Shown: positions 43,511-55,073, counted from the first letter of the stretch. The stretch is 64,000 nt of DNA from Planctomycetes bacterium ADurb.Bin069 (GCA_002070955.1 MWEK01000011.1:1-64000), one strand, 5' to 3'. The notes: generated from the letters alone by a model not told the origin. Numbers and translations: made by a program.

Positions 43511-43574
43511 CGCTCTTCACCGCCGCCGCCGCTGCGTGCGTAGGGACGGCGTCGAGGACCTCACGGAGATCGGT

Positions 43575-44900
<1,326 letters not shown>

Positions 44901-44914
44901 CTTCCGGCCGGCCG

Positions 44915-46165
44915 TCAGGCGCGGGTCGCGGCGGGCGCGCGCTCCGGTGCGGGTTCCGGCGCCGGTTCCGGCGCGGGCGCGCGCTTCCTCTGCCGCAGGG
45001 CGACGTAGGCGATGACCGGCACGATCGCGTAGAAGAGGAAGGCGCCGGCGAGGAAAAGGGGCCTGATGCCGTAGGCAAGCGCGACGGCGCCGCCGGCGAT
45101 GGAGGCCGCGAGCCATCCGGTGGAGCGCGCCGTCGCGGCCCAGCCGAACACCGCGCCGCGGCGTTCGGGCGGCGTGACCTTGACCAGCCAGATCTGGAAC
45201 ACCGGGTCGAGCGCGGCGGCGCACAACGTCATGGCGAAGCGCGCGAGGAAGAGCGCGGTGAATCCGGTCGCGAAAGCCTGCGGCGCCAGGAAGACGCCGG
45301 CCCCGAGCGCCGCGACCGCCGCGACGCGGGCGGGCGCGATCCGATCGGCGAGCGGCGCGATCGCCAGGCCGGAGAGCAGCCCCGCGAAGCCCCCGAGGGC
45401 TTGCAGCGCCCCCGTCCAAAGCGATGCGCCCTCGATCGTCACGTTGATGTCTTGGACCAGGAGCGGCACGAAGGGCGCGTCAAACTGGCGGACGAAGGCC
45501 ACGGCCACCGTGAGGAGGAGGATCGGTGCGACCAGGCCCGCGCTTCCTATGCGGGCGCCGGCGGGAGCGCCGGGCGACGGTACGCCGGAGCTCGCGGTAT
45601 GCTCGCGCGCGCCGGCCAGGACCAGAACTCCGGCCAGGAGCAGGAGGCCGCTGCCGGCGAAGAACGCCTCGCGGTAGCCGAAGCGCTCGGCGAGGATGCC
45701 GCCCAGGAGCGAGCCCGCCATGCCGCCGCAGAAGACGGCCGAACTGAGCGAGCCGAGGGCGAGCCCGCTGCGGTGCGGCGGCGTGCCGACGGCGATCATC
45801 GTCTGGGCCGCCGTGACCGTGCCGGTGAAGATGCCCTGGAGGAAGCGCAGCAACGCGAGGGTCTCGACGCTTTTCACGAGGCCCATGAGCGCCACGACGA
45901 CCGCGGCGGCGAGGTTGGCGCGAATGAGCATGAGCCGGCGGCCGTACCGGTCGCCGAGCAGTCCCCAAACCGGGGCGAACACCGCTAGGGCGCAGGATGT
46001 CGCGGCGGAGCAAACGGCGACCCAGAAGTTGAGATCCTGCGGGTCGCGGATCCCGAGATCCTTCTGGATGAAGTACGGCATGAAGGGCAGCGCGAAGCAG
46101 AATCCCATGATCGAGAGGAACTGGGAGAGCCAAATCACGATGAGGTTCTGCTTCCAGTTGACCAC
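44915..46165 (-). CDS. MFS transporter (DHA1-type exporter)
   Basis: 416 residues with 12 predicted membrane helices. The loop 2-3 motif appears as APVWGLLGDRYGRRLMLIRA (G-x-L-x-D-R-x-G-R-R) and motif C region as SAVFCGGMAGSLLGGILAERFG, indicating a drug/H+ or small-metabolite exporter of the 12-TM type. The C-terminus is a repetitive Pro-Glu-Ala tail (PAPEPAPEPAPERAPA). The GTG start at 46165 is 15 nt from AAGGAG, farther than usual. It converges with citrate synthase, with 14 bp between stops. Confidence 0.9.
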   Translation of the reverse strand: MVNWKQNLIVIWLSQFLSIMGFCFALPFMPYFIQKDLGIRDPQDLNFWVAVCSAATSCALAVFAPVWGLLGDRYGRRLMLIRANLAAAVVVALMGLVKSVETLALLRFLQGIFTGTVTAAQTMIAVGTPPHRSGLALGSLSSAVFCGGMAGSLLGGILAERFGYREAFFAGSGLLLLAGVLVLAGAREHTASSGVPSPGAPAGARIGSAGLVAPILLLTVAVAFVRQFDAPFVPLLVQDINVTIEGASLWTGALQALGGFAGLLSGLAIAPLADRIAPARVAAVAALGAGVFLAPQAFATGFTALFLARFAMTLCAAALDPVFQIWLVKVTPPERRGAVFGWAATARSTGWLAASIAGGAVALAYGIRPLFLAGAFLFYAIVPVIAYVALRQRKRAPAPEPAPEPAPERAPAATRA

Positions 46166-46207
46166 GGTTCGGCGCTCGCGCTCCTTCCGGCGCCGCGGCC
46201 GAACCCG

Positions 46208-46555
46208 TCATGGAGCCGGCGCGGGCAGCCTCTGATTATAGCGAACGGAAGCGGCGCCCGCCGCCGCGCGGTGGGAAAGGAAGACGGCGAGGACTCGGTA
46301 GGCCGCCCGGCCGTGTTTCCGCGTCGAGCCGGCGTCCTCCGCGGTCCGGCCGCGCCAGCGGGGAAAGACGCAGCGGCGCCCCGCGGCGGAAACTTGAAGG
46401 CGAGGCAGGTCCCGCGAGGCGCGCGGATGGCCTTGAACCTGCGCGGCGGGTTCTCTTCCAGACAGACCTCGCCGACCGGGATTGCGGCGCGGCCGAGGAG
46501 CCGCGAGGGCGCCCTTGAGAAAACCGCGCCGGCCCTTGGGTCGGTTCGTTTTCAC
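46208..46555 (-). pseudogene. Possible frameshifted gene with a Tat-type signal
   Basis: From GTG 46555, behind GAGGGAG, the frame reads VKTNRPKGRRGFLKGALAA, a twin-arginine-like export signal. Third-position GC then moves to the +1 frame (LGRAAIPVGEVCLEENPPRR, RFKAIRAPRGTCLAFKFPPR) and returns to the first frame near 46340 (YRVLAVFLSHRAAAG). Two compensating frameshifts or sequence errors in a small exported protein of about 115 residues would explain this. No family was recognised, and the interval 46166-46711 otherwise holds only promoters. Confidence 0.3.
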
Positions 46556-46619
46556 GGTCTCCCTCGGCTTCGTATCGGATCGCGCCGCGCGCATTCGGCG
46601 CCGGCCGCGTGAACGCGAC

Positions 46620-46648
46620 TTCACGGCGGCGGTGAGAGGCCGTATAAT
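46620..46648 (+). promoter_or_regulatory. Sigma-70-type promoter
   Basis: TTCACG (46620-46625), 17-nt spacer, consensus TATAAT (46643-46648), about 60 nt before ATG 46712. Confidence 0.65.
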
Positions 46649-46711
46649 GACCTTGTTCGTGGAGTGAATGGGTCTTGCGTGCACGAACAAAGGATAGGGA
46701 GAGAGTCTGCG

Positions 46712-46999
46712 ATGCAGGGAACGCGGTTTACGCCGCCCGCGAGGGTCGGCGCGGAGACACGCCTGGAACAGCGTATCTGGGCGCAGGCCGGGCCGATCAT
46801 CAGCGCCGTGCGCACGGAGGAGGACATCCTCCGCGCCGAGCGCGCCGCGTACGCACGCACAGGCGTTCACTTCGTCTCGTGCGTTTGGGACGCCGAGGAT
46901 CTGTTCGACGAACCCGCCCCGGTCGAGCTGCTCAGGTGGGATATCGTCAAGGGCGACGTGTGGGTGATCTACCAGCGGGCGGCCGGGGTGCCCGCCTGA
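46712..46999 (+). CDS. Small hypothetical protein
   Basis: 95 residues from ATG 46712, which follows GGGAGAGAG. An earlier ATG at 46664 lies too close to the promoter to be favoured. The N-terminal half is basic-helical (ETRLEQRIWAQAGPIISAVR, EEDILRAERAAYA). The second half is compact beta (GVHFVSCVWDAEDLFDE, LLRWDIVKGDVWVIYQRA). No signal peptide, membrane helix or known motif is present. It has its own consensus promoter, which supports it being real. Confidence 0.6.
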   Translation: MQGTRFTPPARVGAETRLEQRIWAQAGPIISAVRTEEDILRAERAAYARTGVHFVSCVWDAEDLFDEPAPVELLRWDIVKGDVWVIYQRAAGVPA

Positions 47000-47114
47000 C
47001 CGGCCGCCGCCCGGCCGATCTTCAAAAGGCTCCGCGATCAACGCGGCACCCTGAATCCGAGGGCGCTTGCCCCCGGCGCTCGTCTTCGCGGGCGCCAGCG
47101 CGCCGCCGCGCCGG

Positions 47115-47143
47115 TTGGCGGTTCGGCGCTTTTGCGTTATCCT
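47115..47143 (+). promoter_or_regulatory. Sigma-70-type promoter, leaderless
   Basis: TTGGCG (47115-47120), 17-nt spacer, TATCCT (47138-47143). Seven bases separate the -10 box from ATG 47151 and no Shine-Dalgarno is present. Confidence 0.55.
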
Positions 47144-47150
47144 AGGCCTT

Positions 47151-48404
47151 ATGAAGGCTGAGGAGAGTCTCTCGCGACGGGTGCGGGCGGAGCGCCCTCC
47201 TTCCTGCGCGGCTGTCAGCCGCTTCGCCGCCGATCCTGTTACCAGGGTGGAGGTTGCGTACGGCCCGGTCAGGGAATACTTCGTCACCTTCAAGCCCGGC
47301 GCCATGCCCGAGGCGGGCGGGGAGACGGCCGAGAGCCTGTACGGCCGCATTGCGGAGTTCCTGGACGGCGCCGGCTGCCAGATCGTGCAGGAGCGGTGTT
47401 ACGCCGACCCGGGGGCCTACGCGGAGGTGGCGGCGGCCCGCGCCAAGGCGTTCGAGCGCCGGAACGTCGATGGGGATGGCGCCCTGAGCTTCGTGGGCGA
47501 GGCGCCGTGCGAAGGCGCGGCCGCAATCGCGGGCGTGCAGTTGTGGGCGGTTCGAGGGGAGGATGGGTCGCCGCGCGTGACGCCGCTTCTTGCCGACGGC
47601 CGCCGTGTGGGCCGCCGCTTCCTGGCCCACGGTCTCGGCTACACGGCCCTTCCCTGCGTGGGGCCTCGGCCGGAGCTCGGCCCCGAGCACCCGCGAGGCG
47701 AGCATGCCCGGTCGATGTTCAACGAGGTCGGGCGCCTGCTCGCCGGCGCCGGTCTGGCCTACCGCGATGTGGTCAGGACCTGGATCTACGTGCCCGAGCT
47801 TCTGGCCTGGTACGACGAGTTCAACGCGGCGCGGCGGCGCGTTTTCCTCGAGGCCGGGCTGATCGGCGACTCCGAGACGAACTGGCTTCCCGCCAGCACC
47901 GGCATCCAGGGCCGTTGCCCCGCGGGGCGGGCGTGCACCATGGGAGTGCTCGCCGCCGCACGTGCCAACGGGACGCCGGTCAGGGTGGAAATGGTGGCCA
48001 GTCCCGGCCAATGCGAGGCCTTCGAGTACGGCTCGGCCTTCTCCCGCGCCGTCGAGGTGCACGACGGCTGCTCCAGCCGGATGTACGTCTCCGGGACGGC
48101 GAGCATCGGCGGGGGGGGCGCGAGCATCCACCCCGGCGATGCGGAGCGGCAAGCCGCGCACACGCTGGGCGTCATTCGCGAGCTTCTGGCCGCGCGCGGC
48201 CACGGCTTCGCCGACGTCGCGCACCTGACGGCGTTCCTCAAAGGACCGGAGCACGCGGAGGACTTCAGGCGCGCCGCCGCCCGCGAGGGTCTCGACCTCC
48301 GTCTCGCGGTCGAGACCGTCGCCGATGTGTGCCGCCCGGAGCTGCTCGTCGAGATCGAAGTCATGTCGATCCGCGCCGCCGCGCCGGCGGGCCGCAGGTC
48401 TTAG
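47151..48404 (+). CDS. Two-domain RidA/YjgF-like protein (chorismatase-like arrangement)
   Basis: 417 residues without signal peptide. The C-terminal half shows two YjgF/UK114-type beta-alpha units: FNEVGRLLAGAGLAYRDVVR, TWIYVPELLAWYDEFNAAR, and later SRMYVSGTASI, HTLGVIRELLAARGHGFADV, AHLTAFLKGPEHAEDF. The N-terminal 130 residues are a third, more divergent unit. Long tandem RidA-fold proteins of this size include FkbO/Hyg5 chorismatases. Whether the active-site residues of those enzymes are kept cannot be settled by eye, so a specific activity is not assigned. Confidence 0.75.
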   Translation: MKAEESLSRRVRAERPPSCAAVSRFAADPVTRVEVAYGPVREYFVTFKPGAMPEAGGETAESLYGRIAEFLDGAGCQIVQERCYADPGAYAEVAAARAKAFERRNVDGDGALSFVGEAPCEGAAAIAGVQLWAVRGEDGSPRVTPLLADGRRVGRRFLAHGLGYTALPCVGPRPELGPEHPRGEHARSMFNEVGRLLAGAGLAYRDVVRTWIYVPELLAWYDEFNAARRRVFLEAGLIGDSETNWLPASTGIQGRCPAGRACTMGVLAAARANGTPVRVEMVASPGQCEAFEYGSAFSRAVEVHDGCSSRMYVSGTASIGGGGASIHPGDAERQAAHTLGVIRELLAARGHGFADVAHLTAFLKGPEHAEDFRRAAAREGLDLRLAVETVADVCRPELLVEIEVMSIRAAAPAGRRS

Positions 48405-48432
48405 GCGCCGTCGGCGCGGGCGCGGCGCCGAG

Positions 48433-49230
48433 TCACTTGTCCCTGTCCGGGCGCGCCTGCTCGATGTCCTTGAAGTAGTTGACGGTTCCGACCTTCATCT
48501 CGATGGTGGCCGCCTCGTCGCAGACGATAATGCCGTGGGGGTGGAGTTGGAGGCAGGAGGCGGTCCACATATGGTTGACGCCGCACTCGATCACCTGCTG
48601 GAGCGCCCTGGCCTTGCTGTAACCGCTGGCGATGATCATGACCTCGCGGGAATCCATCACCGTGGCGACGCCCACCGTGAGCGCCGTCTTGGGCACCTTG
48701 GCGATGTCGTTGTCGAAGAAGCGCGAGTTGGCGATGATCGTGTCCTGAGTGAGCGCCTTGATGCGCGTCCGGCTCGCGAGGGATGAGCCCGGTTCGTTGA
48801 AGGCGATGTGGCCGTCCGGGCCGATGCCGCCGACGAAGAGCCGCGCGCCCCCGAGCCTCTTGAGCTTCTCCTCGTACCGGGCGCATTCCGCGTCCAGGTC
48901 CGGCGCGTTGCCGTCGAGTATATTGACGTTCTCCCCGCGGATGTCGATGTGGTCGAAGAAATTGCGCCACATGAAGGCGTGGTAGCTCTGGGGGTGGTCC
49001 CGGGCGATGCCGACATACTCGTCCATGTTGAACGTGACCACGTTCGCGAAGCTCACCTTGCCGGCCTTGTTGAGGCGGATGAGATTCTTGTACATGCCCA
49101 GGGGCGTGGACCCCGTGGGCAAGCCCAGGACGAAGGGCGTGCCGGCCTTGTGCTCGTTGATTCGGCGGGCGACGTGGGCCGCCGCCCACGTGCTGACGCT
49201 GTCGTAGTCCTTACGGATGATCACGCGCAT
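48433..49230 (-). CDS. nagB: Glucosamine-6-phosphate deaminase
   Basis: 265 residues, the usual NagB length. Landmarks are [19 protein letters not shown] (phosphate site), [12 protein letters not shown] (catalytic Asp of the DEY motif), [36 protein letters not shown] (catalytic His and ring-opening region) and [19 protein letters not shown]. It converts glucosamine-6-phosphate to fructose-6-phosphate and ammonia, so amino sugars from chitin, mucin or peptidoglycan are used. It stands alone on the minus strand with its own TTGACA promoter. Confidence 0.96.
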   Translation of the reverse strand: MRVIIRKDYDSVSTWAAAHVARRINEHKAGTPFVLGLPTGSTPLGMYKNLIRLNKAGKVSFANVVTFNMDEYVGIARDHPQSYHAFMWRNFFDHIDIRGENVNILDGNAPDLDAECARYEEKLKRLGGARLFVGGIGPDGHIAFNEPGSSLASRTRIKALTQDTIIANSRFFDNDIAKVPKTALTVGVATVMDSREVMIIASGYSKARALQQVIECGVNHMWTASCLQLHPHGIIVCDEAATIEMKVGTVNYFKDIEQARPDRDK

Positions 49231-49305
49231 GATGCGCCTCCCTTTCTTGGGCGCGGATGGCTCCGAGCCGCGCCTTGAGTGCGCGCGCCGGCGGCGCGCC
49301 GCCTG

Positions 49306-49334
49306 ATGATTTCCGGCCGGCGCGCGCTTGTCAA
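49306..49334 (-). promoter_or_regulatory. Promoter of nagB
   Basis: On the minus strand TTGACA (49334-49329), 17-nt spacer containing GCCGGCCGGA, AATCAT (49311-49306), about 75 nt upstream of the start. It overlaps the 3' end of the HzsA-like gene. Confidence 0.6.
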
Positions 49335-52300
49335 TGGGGCGGAGCGGCCGGCGGCGAAGCGCCGGCGGACCCTTCGCCGGCGTTGGCGGGCGGCCGCGCC
49401 TGGAGCCGCGCGCCGATCCAGTTCGCCATGTCCGCGCCGTAGCCGTCGCCGGCGTCGGTCACGACCAGGCGCAGTTCCGCGACGCCGTCCAGCGGGACGT
49501 CGACGGCGGCGGCCTGCCCCGCGCCGCGCAGGACGGCGCTCGCGAAAAGCTCCCTGCCGTCGCCGAGCACCTTGAAAACCACGGTCCCGCCCTTTTCGGC
49601 GGCGACCGCCGTGGCGCGGAACCGGGCGTAGGCGCCGTCAAGAGCGTAGGCGATCTCCGAAGGGGCGTGCGTGCCGATGCCGCGGGCGCGGACGCCGGCG
49701 CCGGAGCGCAAGGCGCGGCCCTCGACGTCGCGGTCCCGGCGGGGCAGCTTGTCGTCGTTGAACGACCAACCGGCGGCGGCCGAAATCCACGGCAGGTCGC
49801 TGAGGTACACCCAACCGCCGGGGGCGGGTTCGGGCGCCGCGGAGGGGCGCCGCGGCGGGGGCGGCGGCGGCACCGCCTCGCGGTAGGGGACGGAGGCTCC
49901 GGAGAGAGAAGCCAGGTCCTCGCGCGGGAAGCGCCGGAGCTGTTCGTAAAGCTCTCGGAGCGCGGCGCGCATGGCCTGGTAGTCGGCGTCCTCGCCCGTG
50001 GCGAAGACGGTTCCGTCGCAGCGGCCCCAGCCGCCGGCCGCGGCCGCCAGGGGCGCCTGGAGCATGCGGCTCATCGCGAGGTCGCGGTGGTTGAGGCTGA
50101 GCCACCACGTCGCGCGGTGGCCGTCGGTCTCGCCATGGCAGTCGGCGCAGCGCCGGCCGTAGACGGCCGCGAGGCGTTCGCGCGTCTTGCCCGTGAAGAT
50201 TTGACGGTTGTCGTAGTGCGGCGTCGCGTACCGGTCGTAGTACACGGCGTTCGCATCGATCCACATGAAGAGCCGCCGCTCCTCGCCGGGGGACAGAAGG
50301 ACGCCGTGGTGTCCGGACTCGAGGATCTCAGTCAGGCGCGAGGCGGCGGATCCGTAGGTGTAGGGCGGCCGCGGATAGACGTCGTCGGGGTGGTCCCAGC
50401 GCATCGCGTCGGCGACGCTGAGGTAGGGGAGCAGTTCTTCGTAGGCGATGGTGAACCGGTTCGTGAGGTCGTCGGTGAGGATCACCTTGACGGCCGCGCG
50501 GTCGTGGGTGTGGCAGCCGGCGCACCTGGCGTTGAGGATGGGCTGGATGTCGCGCAGGTAGCTCAGCGGGGCCGTGCCCCAGGGCGGGGGATCGAGCCGG
50601 GCGGGTGCGGCGTTCCAGGCCGCGCCGCGCCGGTTGGGCGGCGCGGTCGTGCGCGGCTCGTGGCACCCGACGCAGGCGCGGATCTCGCCCGGCTTCAGGC
50701 ACACGACGCTGCGCATGCGCTGGATTTCCCGGTGGCGCGCATCGAGGACCTCGAAGTAGATGTTCCGGTCGGCCGGCGCCAGGAAATTCGCCGATCCGTC
50801 GGGGGCCACGGGCACGGTGCCCAACACGCGCTTGATCGTGTAGATGCCCGTTCCCGCCGTCGTGATCACGCTCTCCGTCGTCACTTCGGTGCGGGGCAGA
50901 TCCTCGATGATGCGCAGGTGCGCGGCGGCGCCGCGGGGAACGCCGGGAAGACCCTCGTAGACGTCGATGACCAGAAGACGCGCCTCAGGGTCTTCCGCGT
51001 CCTCGCGGGGCGGGCGCACGGGGAAGGGATGCGGCGCGGCCCGCGGCGCGAGCGGCACGGGTTCGGCGCACGAGATCGCGGGATCGCGGTACAGGAGCGC
51101 CAGCGTGCCGCGGCGGTCCCCGATGTAAAGCGCCCAGCCACGCTCGAGCCACGGGAGCACCGTGGGCGTGAAGGCGCACAGGTACGTGTCTTCCGAGAGC
51201 GGCCAAGGGTCGCTGAACCATCCCCGGCGGCTGTCCTCGATCTTTTCGCCGGTGATCGGCACCCCGGGGGTGAGGATCGCGAGCGGGTCCGGCCCGTCGA
51301 CGCCGCGCTCGATTTCGATGCGGCCGATGGCGCCGTGCGTCTGGCCGTGGTGGCCGGTGAAAAGCGCCGTGACGGCAGTCCCGCCGGGGACGGCCCGGGG
51401 GAACATGATGACGTTGGGGCGTAGGGTGGCGTTGCCGTAGTACGGCGCCATCATGCTGCCGTCGGGGTTGATCGTGAAGGGATTGTGGAGCGACGTCACC
51501 GAGCGTTCGTTGTACTCCCAGCGGCTGTAGATGATGCGGCCGTCGGGCAGCAGGCTCGGATTGAAGTCGTTGAAGACGTTCAGGCTGATGGGGCGCGGCG
51601 CCGCGCCGCGCTTCTCCAGGACGAAGAGGTTGGGCGCGTGGCGGTCGGCTCCGCACATGACGTAGTGTCCCGAGCGGTCCGAGGTGAATCCGATTCTGTC
51701 GAAGGGGAGGTAGAAGGGCTCGCAGTCGTTCCTGGGGCCGAAGGTGAGCTGCGTCACCGACGTTCCGGCCGGATCGGTCTCGTAGATGTGGTAGCTCTGG
51801 CTCCCGTCCCAGGCGTCCGAGCCGTTGCCGAAGGAGAAGAGCAGCCGCCCCGCGTCCCAGTGCAGGCACAGGTCGCGGTAAACGCCCTCTCCGAGGGAGT
51901 CGACGACGGCCGTCACGGCGCCGTCGGGCCGGACCGGCGAGAGGCGGTAGATGCCGCCGCCGGGCCGGTTGCGGAGGTGGTGGGCGTCCATGAAGGGCTG
52001 CTCGGAGTCGAAGGGCTTGCGCTTGAGGAAGAGCAGCGCGTCGAAGCCGATGCGCCCAAGCAGGAGCCTGTCGCGCAGCGCGCTCGCGCGCTCGAAGATC
52101 GCCCGCCACGACCGGCCGGCGGCGGGCGTCCAGGCTCGCGCGGCGGTCTCGATCGCGGCCAGTTCGCGCGCCGCCGCCGCGTCGGGCGTTTCGGCCAGCA
52201 GCGCGCCGATCCGAGCCGTGAGGTCGGACACCCATTCCACGTGGGCCAGAAGCGGCAAGGTGTACGCCGTCGCGCCGTGCTTGATCGAGACGAGGAGGAG

Positions 52301-53002
52301 AGCGCCGCCTTCGCGTTCGAGCGCGACGGGCAGCTCGACGACCGCCGCTCCGAGGGGCGGGAGCGTGACGGCGCGCGCCGCCGCGGCGGGCGGAGCGTCG
52401 AGCGTCCGCAGCGAGAGGGCGAGATCGAGGCGGAGTTCCTCGGGGACACAGCTTTTGATGGCGAGTTCGAGCGCGTTCGCGCCGCGCGCCAGATCCAGGG
52501 GCGCCGCCAAGGCGAGGCCGAAGGGCGCCGCCGTCGGCCGCAGGCTCGTCAGGCGGTCGAAGGCCCGTTCCCAGCCGTGGTACCAATGGTCGTGGCCGCC
52601 GCCGCCCGGATGCGCGTAGCCGCGCACCGCCGCGCCGGCCGCCGCGCGCTCCTGGGCGGCGGCGCCTCGCCCGAGGGTGCGCGTCAGGCGCACCTTGCCT
52701 TCGGCCCACGCCAGCTCGAGGCGCTCGGCCTTGTCCTCGAAGGGCAGGAGCGGTAGCGGAATCGGATTCGGCCAGAGGACGGAGGTTCCGTCGGAGGGAA
52801 CCGGGAAAAGGGGGAGCTCTTTCGCCGCAGGGTCTTCCTCCTCCCAACGGCCGATAATCCTCTCCCACGCGTCGATGGCCGGCAGCGTCTCGCGGAAATA
52901 CCAGTCCTCGCGGACCACGGCGGACGGCGCCGGCGGCGCGGCGGCCGATGCGAGCAACACGTAAGCGGCCGCGCCGGCCGCCCGGAACCGAAAACCACCC
53001 AT
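49331..53002 (-). CDS. HzsA-like cytochrome with a third heme motif and a C-terminal NPCBM-like domain
   Basis: 1223 residues from ATG 53002; an ATG at 53011 is a less likely start. The signal peptide ([20 protein letters not shown]) precedes about 300 residues of beta domains. The propeller region follows, with blades such as [34 protein letters not shown] and [17 protein letters not shown]. Heme motifs are CVGCH at 777-781, CAGCH at 827-831 and an extra CADCH at 952-956. The C-terminal 150 residues are NPCBM-like ([59 protein letters not shown]), a module found on glycosidases. A periplasmic or surface redox enzyme directed to carbohydrate is the best reading. Confidence 0.85.
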   Translation of the reverse strand: MGGFRFRAAGAAAYVLLASAAAPPAPSAVVREDWYFRETLPAIDAWERIIGRWEEEDPAAKELPLFPVPSDGTSVLWPNPIPLPLLPFEDKAERLELAWAEGKVRLTRTLGRGAAAQERAAAGAAVRGYAHPGGGGHDHWYHGWERAFDRLTSLRPTAAPFGLALAAPLDLARGANALELAIKSCVPEELRLDLALSLRTLDAPPAAAARAVTLPPLGAAVVELPVALEREGGALLLVSIKHGATAYTLPLLAHVEWVSDLTARIGALLAETPDAAAARELAAIETAARAWTPAAGRSWRAIFERASALRDRLLLGRIGFDALLFLKRKPFDSEQPFMDAHHLRNRPGGGIYRLSPVRPDGAVTAVVDSLGEGVYRDLCLHWDAGRLLFSFGNGSDAWDGSQSYHIYETDPAGTSVTQLTFGPRNDCEPFYLPFDRIGFTSDRSGHYVMCGADRHAPNLFVLEKRGAAPRPISLNVFNDFNPSLLPDGRIIYSRWEYNERSVTSLHNPFTINPDGSMMAPYYGNATLRPNVIMFPRAVPGGTAVTALFTGHHGQTHGAIGRIEIERGVDGPDPLAILTPGVPITGEKIEDSRRGWFSDPWPLSEDTYLCAFTPTVLPWLERGWALYIGDRRGTLALLYRDPAISCAEPVPLAPRAAPHPFPVRPPREDAEDPEARLLVIDVYEGLPGVPRGAAAHLRIIEDLPRTEVTTESVITTAGTGIYTIKRVLGTVPVAPDGSANFLAPADRNIYFEVLDARHREIQRMRSVVCLKPGEIRACVGCHEPRTTAPPNRRGAAWNAAPARLDPPPWGTAPLSYLRDIQPILNARCAGCHTHDRAAVKVILTDDLTNRFTIAYEELLPYLSVADAMRWDHPDDVYPRPPYTYGSAASRLTEILESGHHGVLLSPGEERRLFMWIDANAVYYDRYATPHYDNRQIFTGKTRERLAAVYGRRCADCHGETDGHRATWWLSLNHRDLAMSRMLQAPLAAAAGGWGRCDGTVFATGEDADYQAMRAALRELYEQLRRFPREDLASLSGASVPYREAVPPPPPPRRPSAAPEPAPGGWVYLSDLPWISAAAGWSFNDDKLPRRDRDVEGRALRSGAGVRARGIGTHAPSEIAYALDGAYARFRATAVAAEKGGTVVFKVLGDGRELFASAVLRGAGQAAAVDVPLDGVAELRLVVTDAGDGYGADMANWIGARLQARPPANAGEGSAGASPPAAPPH

Positions 53003-53009
53003 GGAATCC

Positions 53010-53038
53010 ATCGTCGGGGGCCGGCTGCGGGGTGTCAA
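53010..53038 (-). promoter_or_regulatory. Promoter, probably leaderless, of the second HzsA-like gene
   Basis: On the minus strand TTGACA (53038-53033), 17-nt spacer, GACGAT (53015-53010). +1 is expected at or next to ATG 53002, seven bases further on. The -10 box is weak. Confidence 0.4.
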
Positions 53039-53050
53039 GCTGGCTAATGC

Positions 53051-53079
53051 TTGCCTCGGGCGCGCCACGCCCATAGCAT
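53051..53079 (+). promoter_or_regulatory. Promoter of the outer-membrane barrel gene
   Basis: TTGCCT (53051-53056), 17-nt spacer, TAGCAT (53074-53079); a TATAAC overlaps one base later. It is divergent from the HzsA-like gene, with the two -35 boxes about 12 bp apart. Confidence 0.45.
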
Positions 53080-53130
53080 TATAACGGGTGTCGAGGCATC
53101 GGGATTGCGCGGCCTTCCAGGAGGCGGGGT

Positions 53131-53934
53131 ATGAAGAGGCTTGTGATTCTCGTTGCGATCGCCGCGCCGGCGGCGGTTTGCGGGCAGTACATCGGCAATC
53201 CCTGCGGCAAGGCGGTGCCGCGCGGCGCGCCGAGCTATCGCGCCACCGGCGCCTGCGGCTTGGCGGGCTTCGACCTCGGCCTGGGCCGATTCAAGGTGGA
53301 CGCCGACTATGATGTCGTGTCCGGCGGTTTGTTCGGCACGCTGCGGGAAACCTCGGAGCTGCGCGAGACGTACTTCGCCTTTTCAGGCGGGGTCAATGTG
53401 GAGGGGTTCGAACTGGAGGGGCGGCTGGGCGGAACGTGGATCGAGCTTCGGGAGGACTTGTTCACGGAGGATCCGTTCCAGGACGGCGCCGGCGTGCTGG
53501 TCGGACTCGGCCTGCGGTACGGCTTCTCGCCCGTCGAGTTTCTCCGTCTCGGTCTCGGCGGCCAGTTCGAGTATTCCTACACCGAGGGCGACACGCGGGT
53601 CTCGGACGGCCACTCGGTGTGGAAGGAGGACATGACGCTCGATCTTTTCCGCGGGCAGCTTTTCGCCGGCGCGAGTCTCGACCTGGAAGCCGGGCGGGAC
53701 CTCGTGTTCTCGCCCTACGCGGGCGGGGGCTTGGAGTTCCTGAAGGGGGAACTCTACCTCGAAGATTGGCACCGGTGGTTCGACGATGAGGTCGCTGACT
53801 TCGATGAAAAGCACGTGGGCTTCATCTTCGGCGGTCTGGACCTGCACATCGGCGGGCGGGCGCGGATCGGGCTTGAGGCCCGCACGAACTTCGACGGCTG
53901 GCTAGCCCAAGTCAGTTTAGGCATCCGCTTCTGA
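53131..53934 (+). CDS. Outer-membrane beta-barrel protein
   Basis: 267 residues with a signal peptide (VILVAIAAPAAVCGQ). Alternating amphipathic strands follow (FKVDADYDVVSGGLFGTL, GFELEGRLGGTWIELRE, DLHIGGRARIGLEARTN), ending in VSLGIRF, whose terminal Phe is the usual BAM recognition signal. It looks like a small barrel of eight to ten strands. Ligand and role are unknown. It is transcribed divergently from an HzsA-like gene. Confidence 0.75.
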   Translation: MKRLVILVAIAAPAAVCGQYIGNPCGKAVPRGAPSYRATGACGLAGFDLGLGRFKVDADYDVVSGGLFGTLRETSELRETYFAFSGGVNVEGFELEGRLGGTWIELREDLFTEDPFQDGAGVLVGLGLRYGFSPVEFLRLGLGGQFEYSYTEGDTRVSDGHSVWKEDMTLDLFRGQLFAGASLDLEAGRDLVFSPYAGGGLEFLKGELYLEDWHRWFDDEVADFDEKHVGFIFGGLDLHIGGRARIGLEARTNFDGWLAQVSLGIRF

Positions 53935-53949
53935 TTCCTTCCCGCCGTA

Positions 53950-53978
53950 TTGTCCGCGAGGCCCCGCGCCCTTACCAT
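53950..53978 (+). promoter_or_regulatory. Promoter of the aldo-keto reductase gene
   Basis: TTGTCC (53950-53955), 17-nt spacer, TACCAT (53973-53978), about 60 nt before ATG 54047. Confidence 0.5.
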
Positions 53979-54046
53979 TTTCTCTCCGCGCGCGGGTGCC
54001 GCGCTCGAGCGGCTTTTCGCGCGCAGGGCGCAGGGAGGAGAGACGC

Positions 54047-55054
54047 ATGCAGTATCGTACCCTCGGCAAATCCGGTATCCGCGCTTCGATCATCGGGCTG
54101 GGGACGTGGGTCACGGGCGGCGGCAGGGTGTGGGGCAAGGACCCTGATGACGCCGAGTCGATCCGCGCGATCCAGGTCTCCATCGATGCGGGCGTCAACC
54201 TGATCGACACGGCGCCCGCCTACGGCTTCGGCCGCAGCGAGGAGGTGGTGGGGCGGGCGATCAAGGGGCGGCGCGACAAGGTCGTCCTGGCCACCAAGTG
54301 CGGCCTGCTCTTCGGGGAGGGCGAGACGCGCGGGTCGTTCTTCACTCCCTTTGACGGCCGGGTCCTCAGGCGCAGCCTCAGGCCCGACACCATTGTCGAG
54401 GAGGTCGAGCGGAGCCTCGCGCGCCTGGACGTGGACTGCATCGACCTGTACCAGACGCATTGGCCGGCGATCCCTCCGGACAAAACGCCGATCGCCGACA
54501 CCATGGCCTGCCTGATGAAGCTCAAGGATCAGGGCAAAATTCGGGCGATCGGCGTCTCGAACGTGTCGTTGGCCGAGCTCGAGGAGAACGAGCGCGCGGG
54601 CGAGGTCGCGAGCGACCAGCTTCGCTACAGCCTTCTCCACAGGAATCCCGAGAGCGACATCCTGCCGCACTGCGTGAAGCGCGGCATCGCGACCCTCGCC
54701 TACATGTCCCTCGAGCAGGGCCTGCTCACCGGGAAGGTCGGCCTGGATCGGAAGTTCGAGAAGGACGAGTGGCGCGGCAACGAGGCGTGGAGCCCGTGGT
54801 ACAAGCGCGAGAACCGCGCCAGGGTGCTGGAGATGCTCGCGGGTTGGAAGCCGCTGGTGGAGAAATACGCGTGCACCCCGGCGCAGCTCGTCCTTGCCTG
54901 GACCGCGGCGCAGCCCGGCGCGACGCATGTTCTGTGCGGCGCGCGGACCGCCGCGCAGGCCGTCGAGAACGCCGCGGCGGGCGCCCTCAGGCTCGCAGCG
55001 GCCGATCTGGCGGCCATGCGCAAGAGCGCCGTCGGGCTGGGGCAGCCGGCGTAG
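54047..55054 (+). CDS. Aldo-keto reductase
   Basis: 335 residues from ATG 54047 behind GGGAGGAG. The NADPH-dependent AKR barrel shows the catalytic tetrad: Asp and Tyr in NLIDTAPAYGFGRSEEVVG, Lys in VVLATKCGLL and His in DLYQTHWPA. The SNVSLAEL and LEQGLLTGK segments match the AKR11/AKR13-type cytosolic enzymes acting on sugars or aldehydes. No signal peptide is present. It is followed convergently by the third HzsA-like gene. Confidence 0.92.
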   Translation: MQYRTLGKSGIRASIIGLGTWVTGGGRVWGKDPDDAESIRAIQVSIDAGVNLIDTAPAYGFGRSEEVVGRAIKGRRDKVVLATKCGLLFGEGETRGSFFTPFDGRVLRRSLRPDTIVEEVERSLARLDVDCIDLYQTHWPAIPPDKTPIADTMACLMKLKDQGKIRAIGVSNVSLAELEENERAGEVASDQLRYSLLHRNPESDILPHCVKRGIATLAYMSLEQGLLTGKVGLDRKFEKDEWRGNEAWSPWYKRENRARVLEMLAGWKPLVEKYACTPAQLVLAWTAAQPGATHVLCGARTAAQAVENAAAGALRLAAADLAAMRKSAVGLGQPA

Positions 55055-55073
55055 CACCGCGCCCGGCCGGCGG

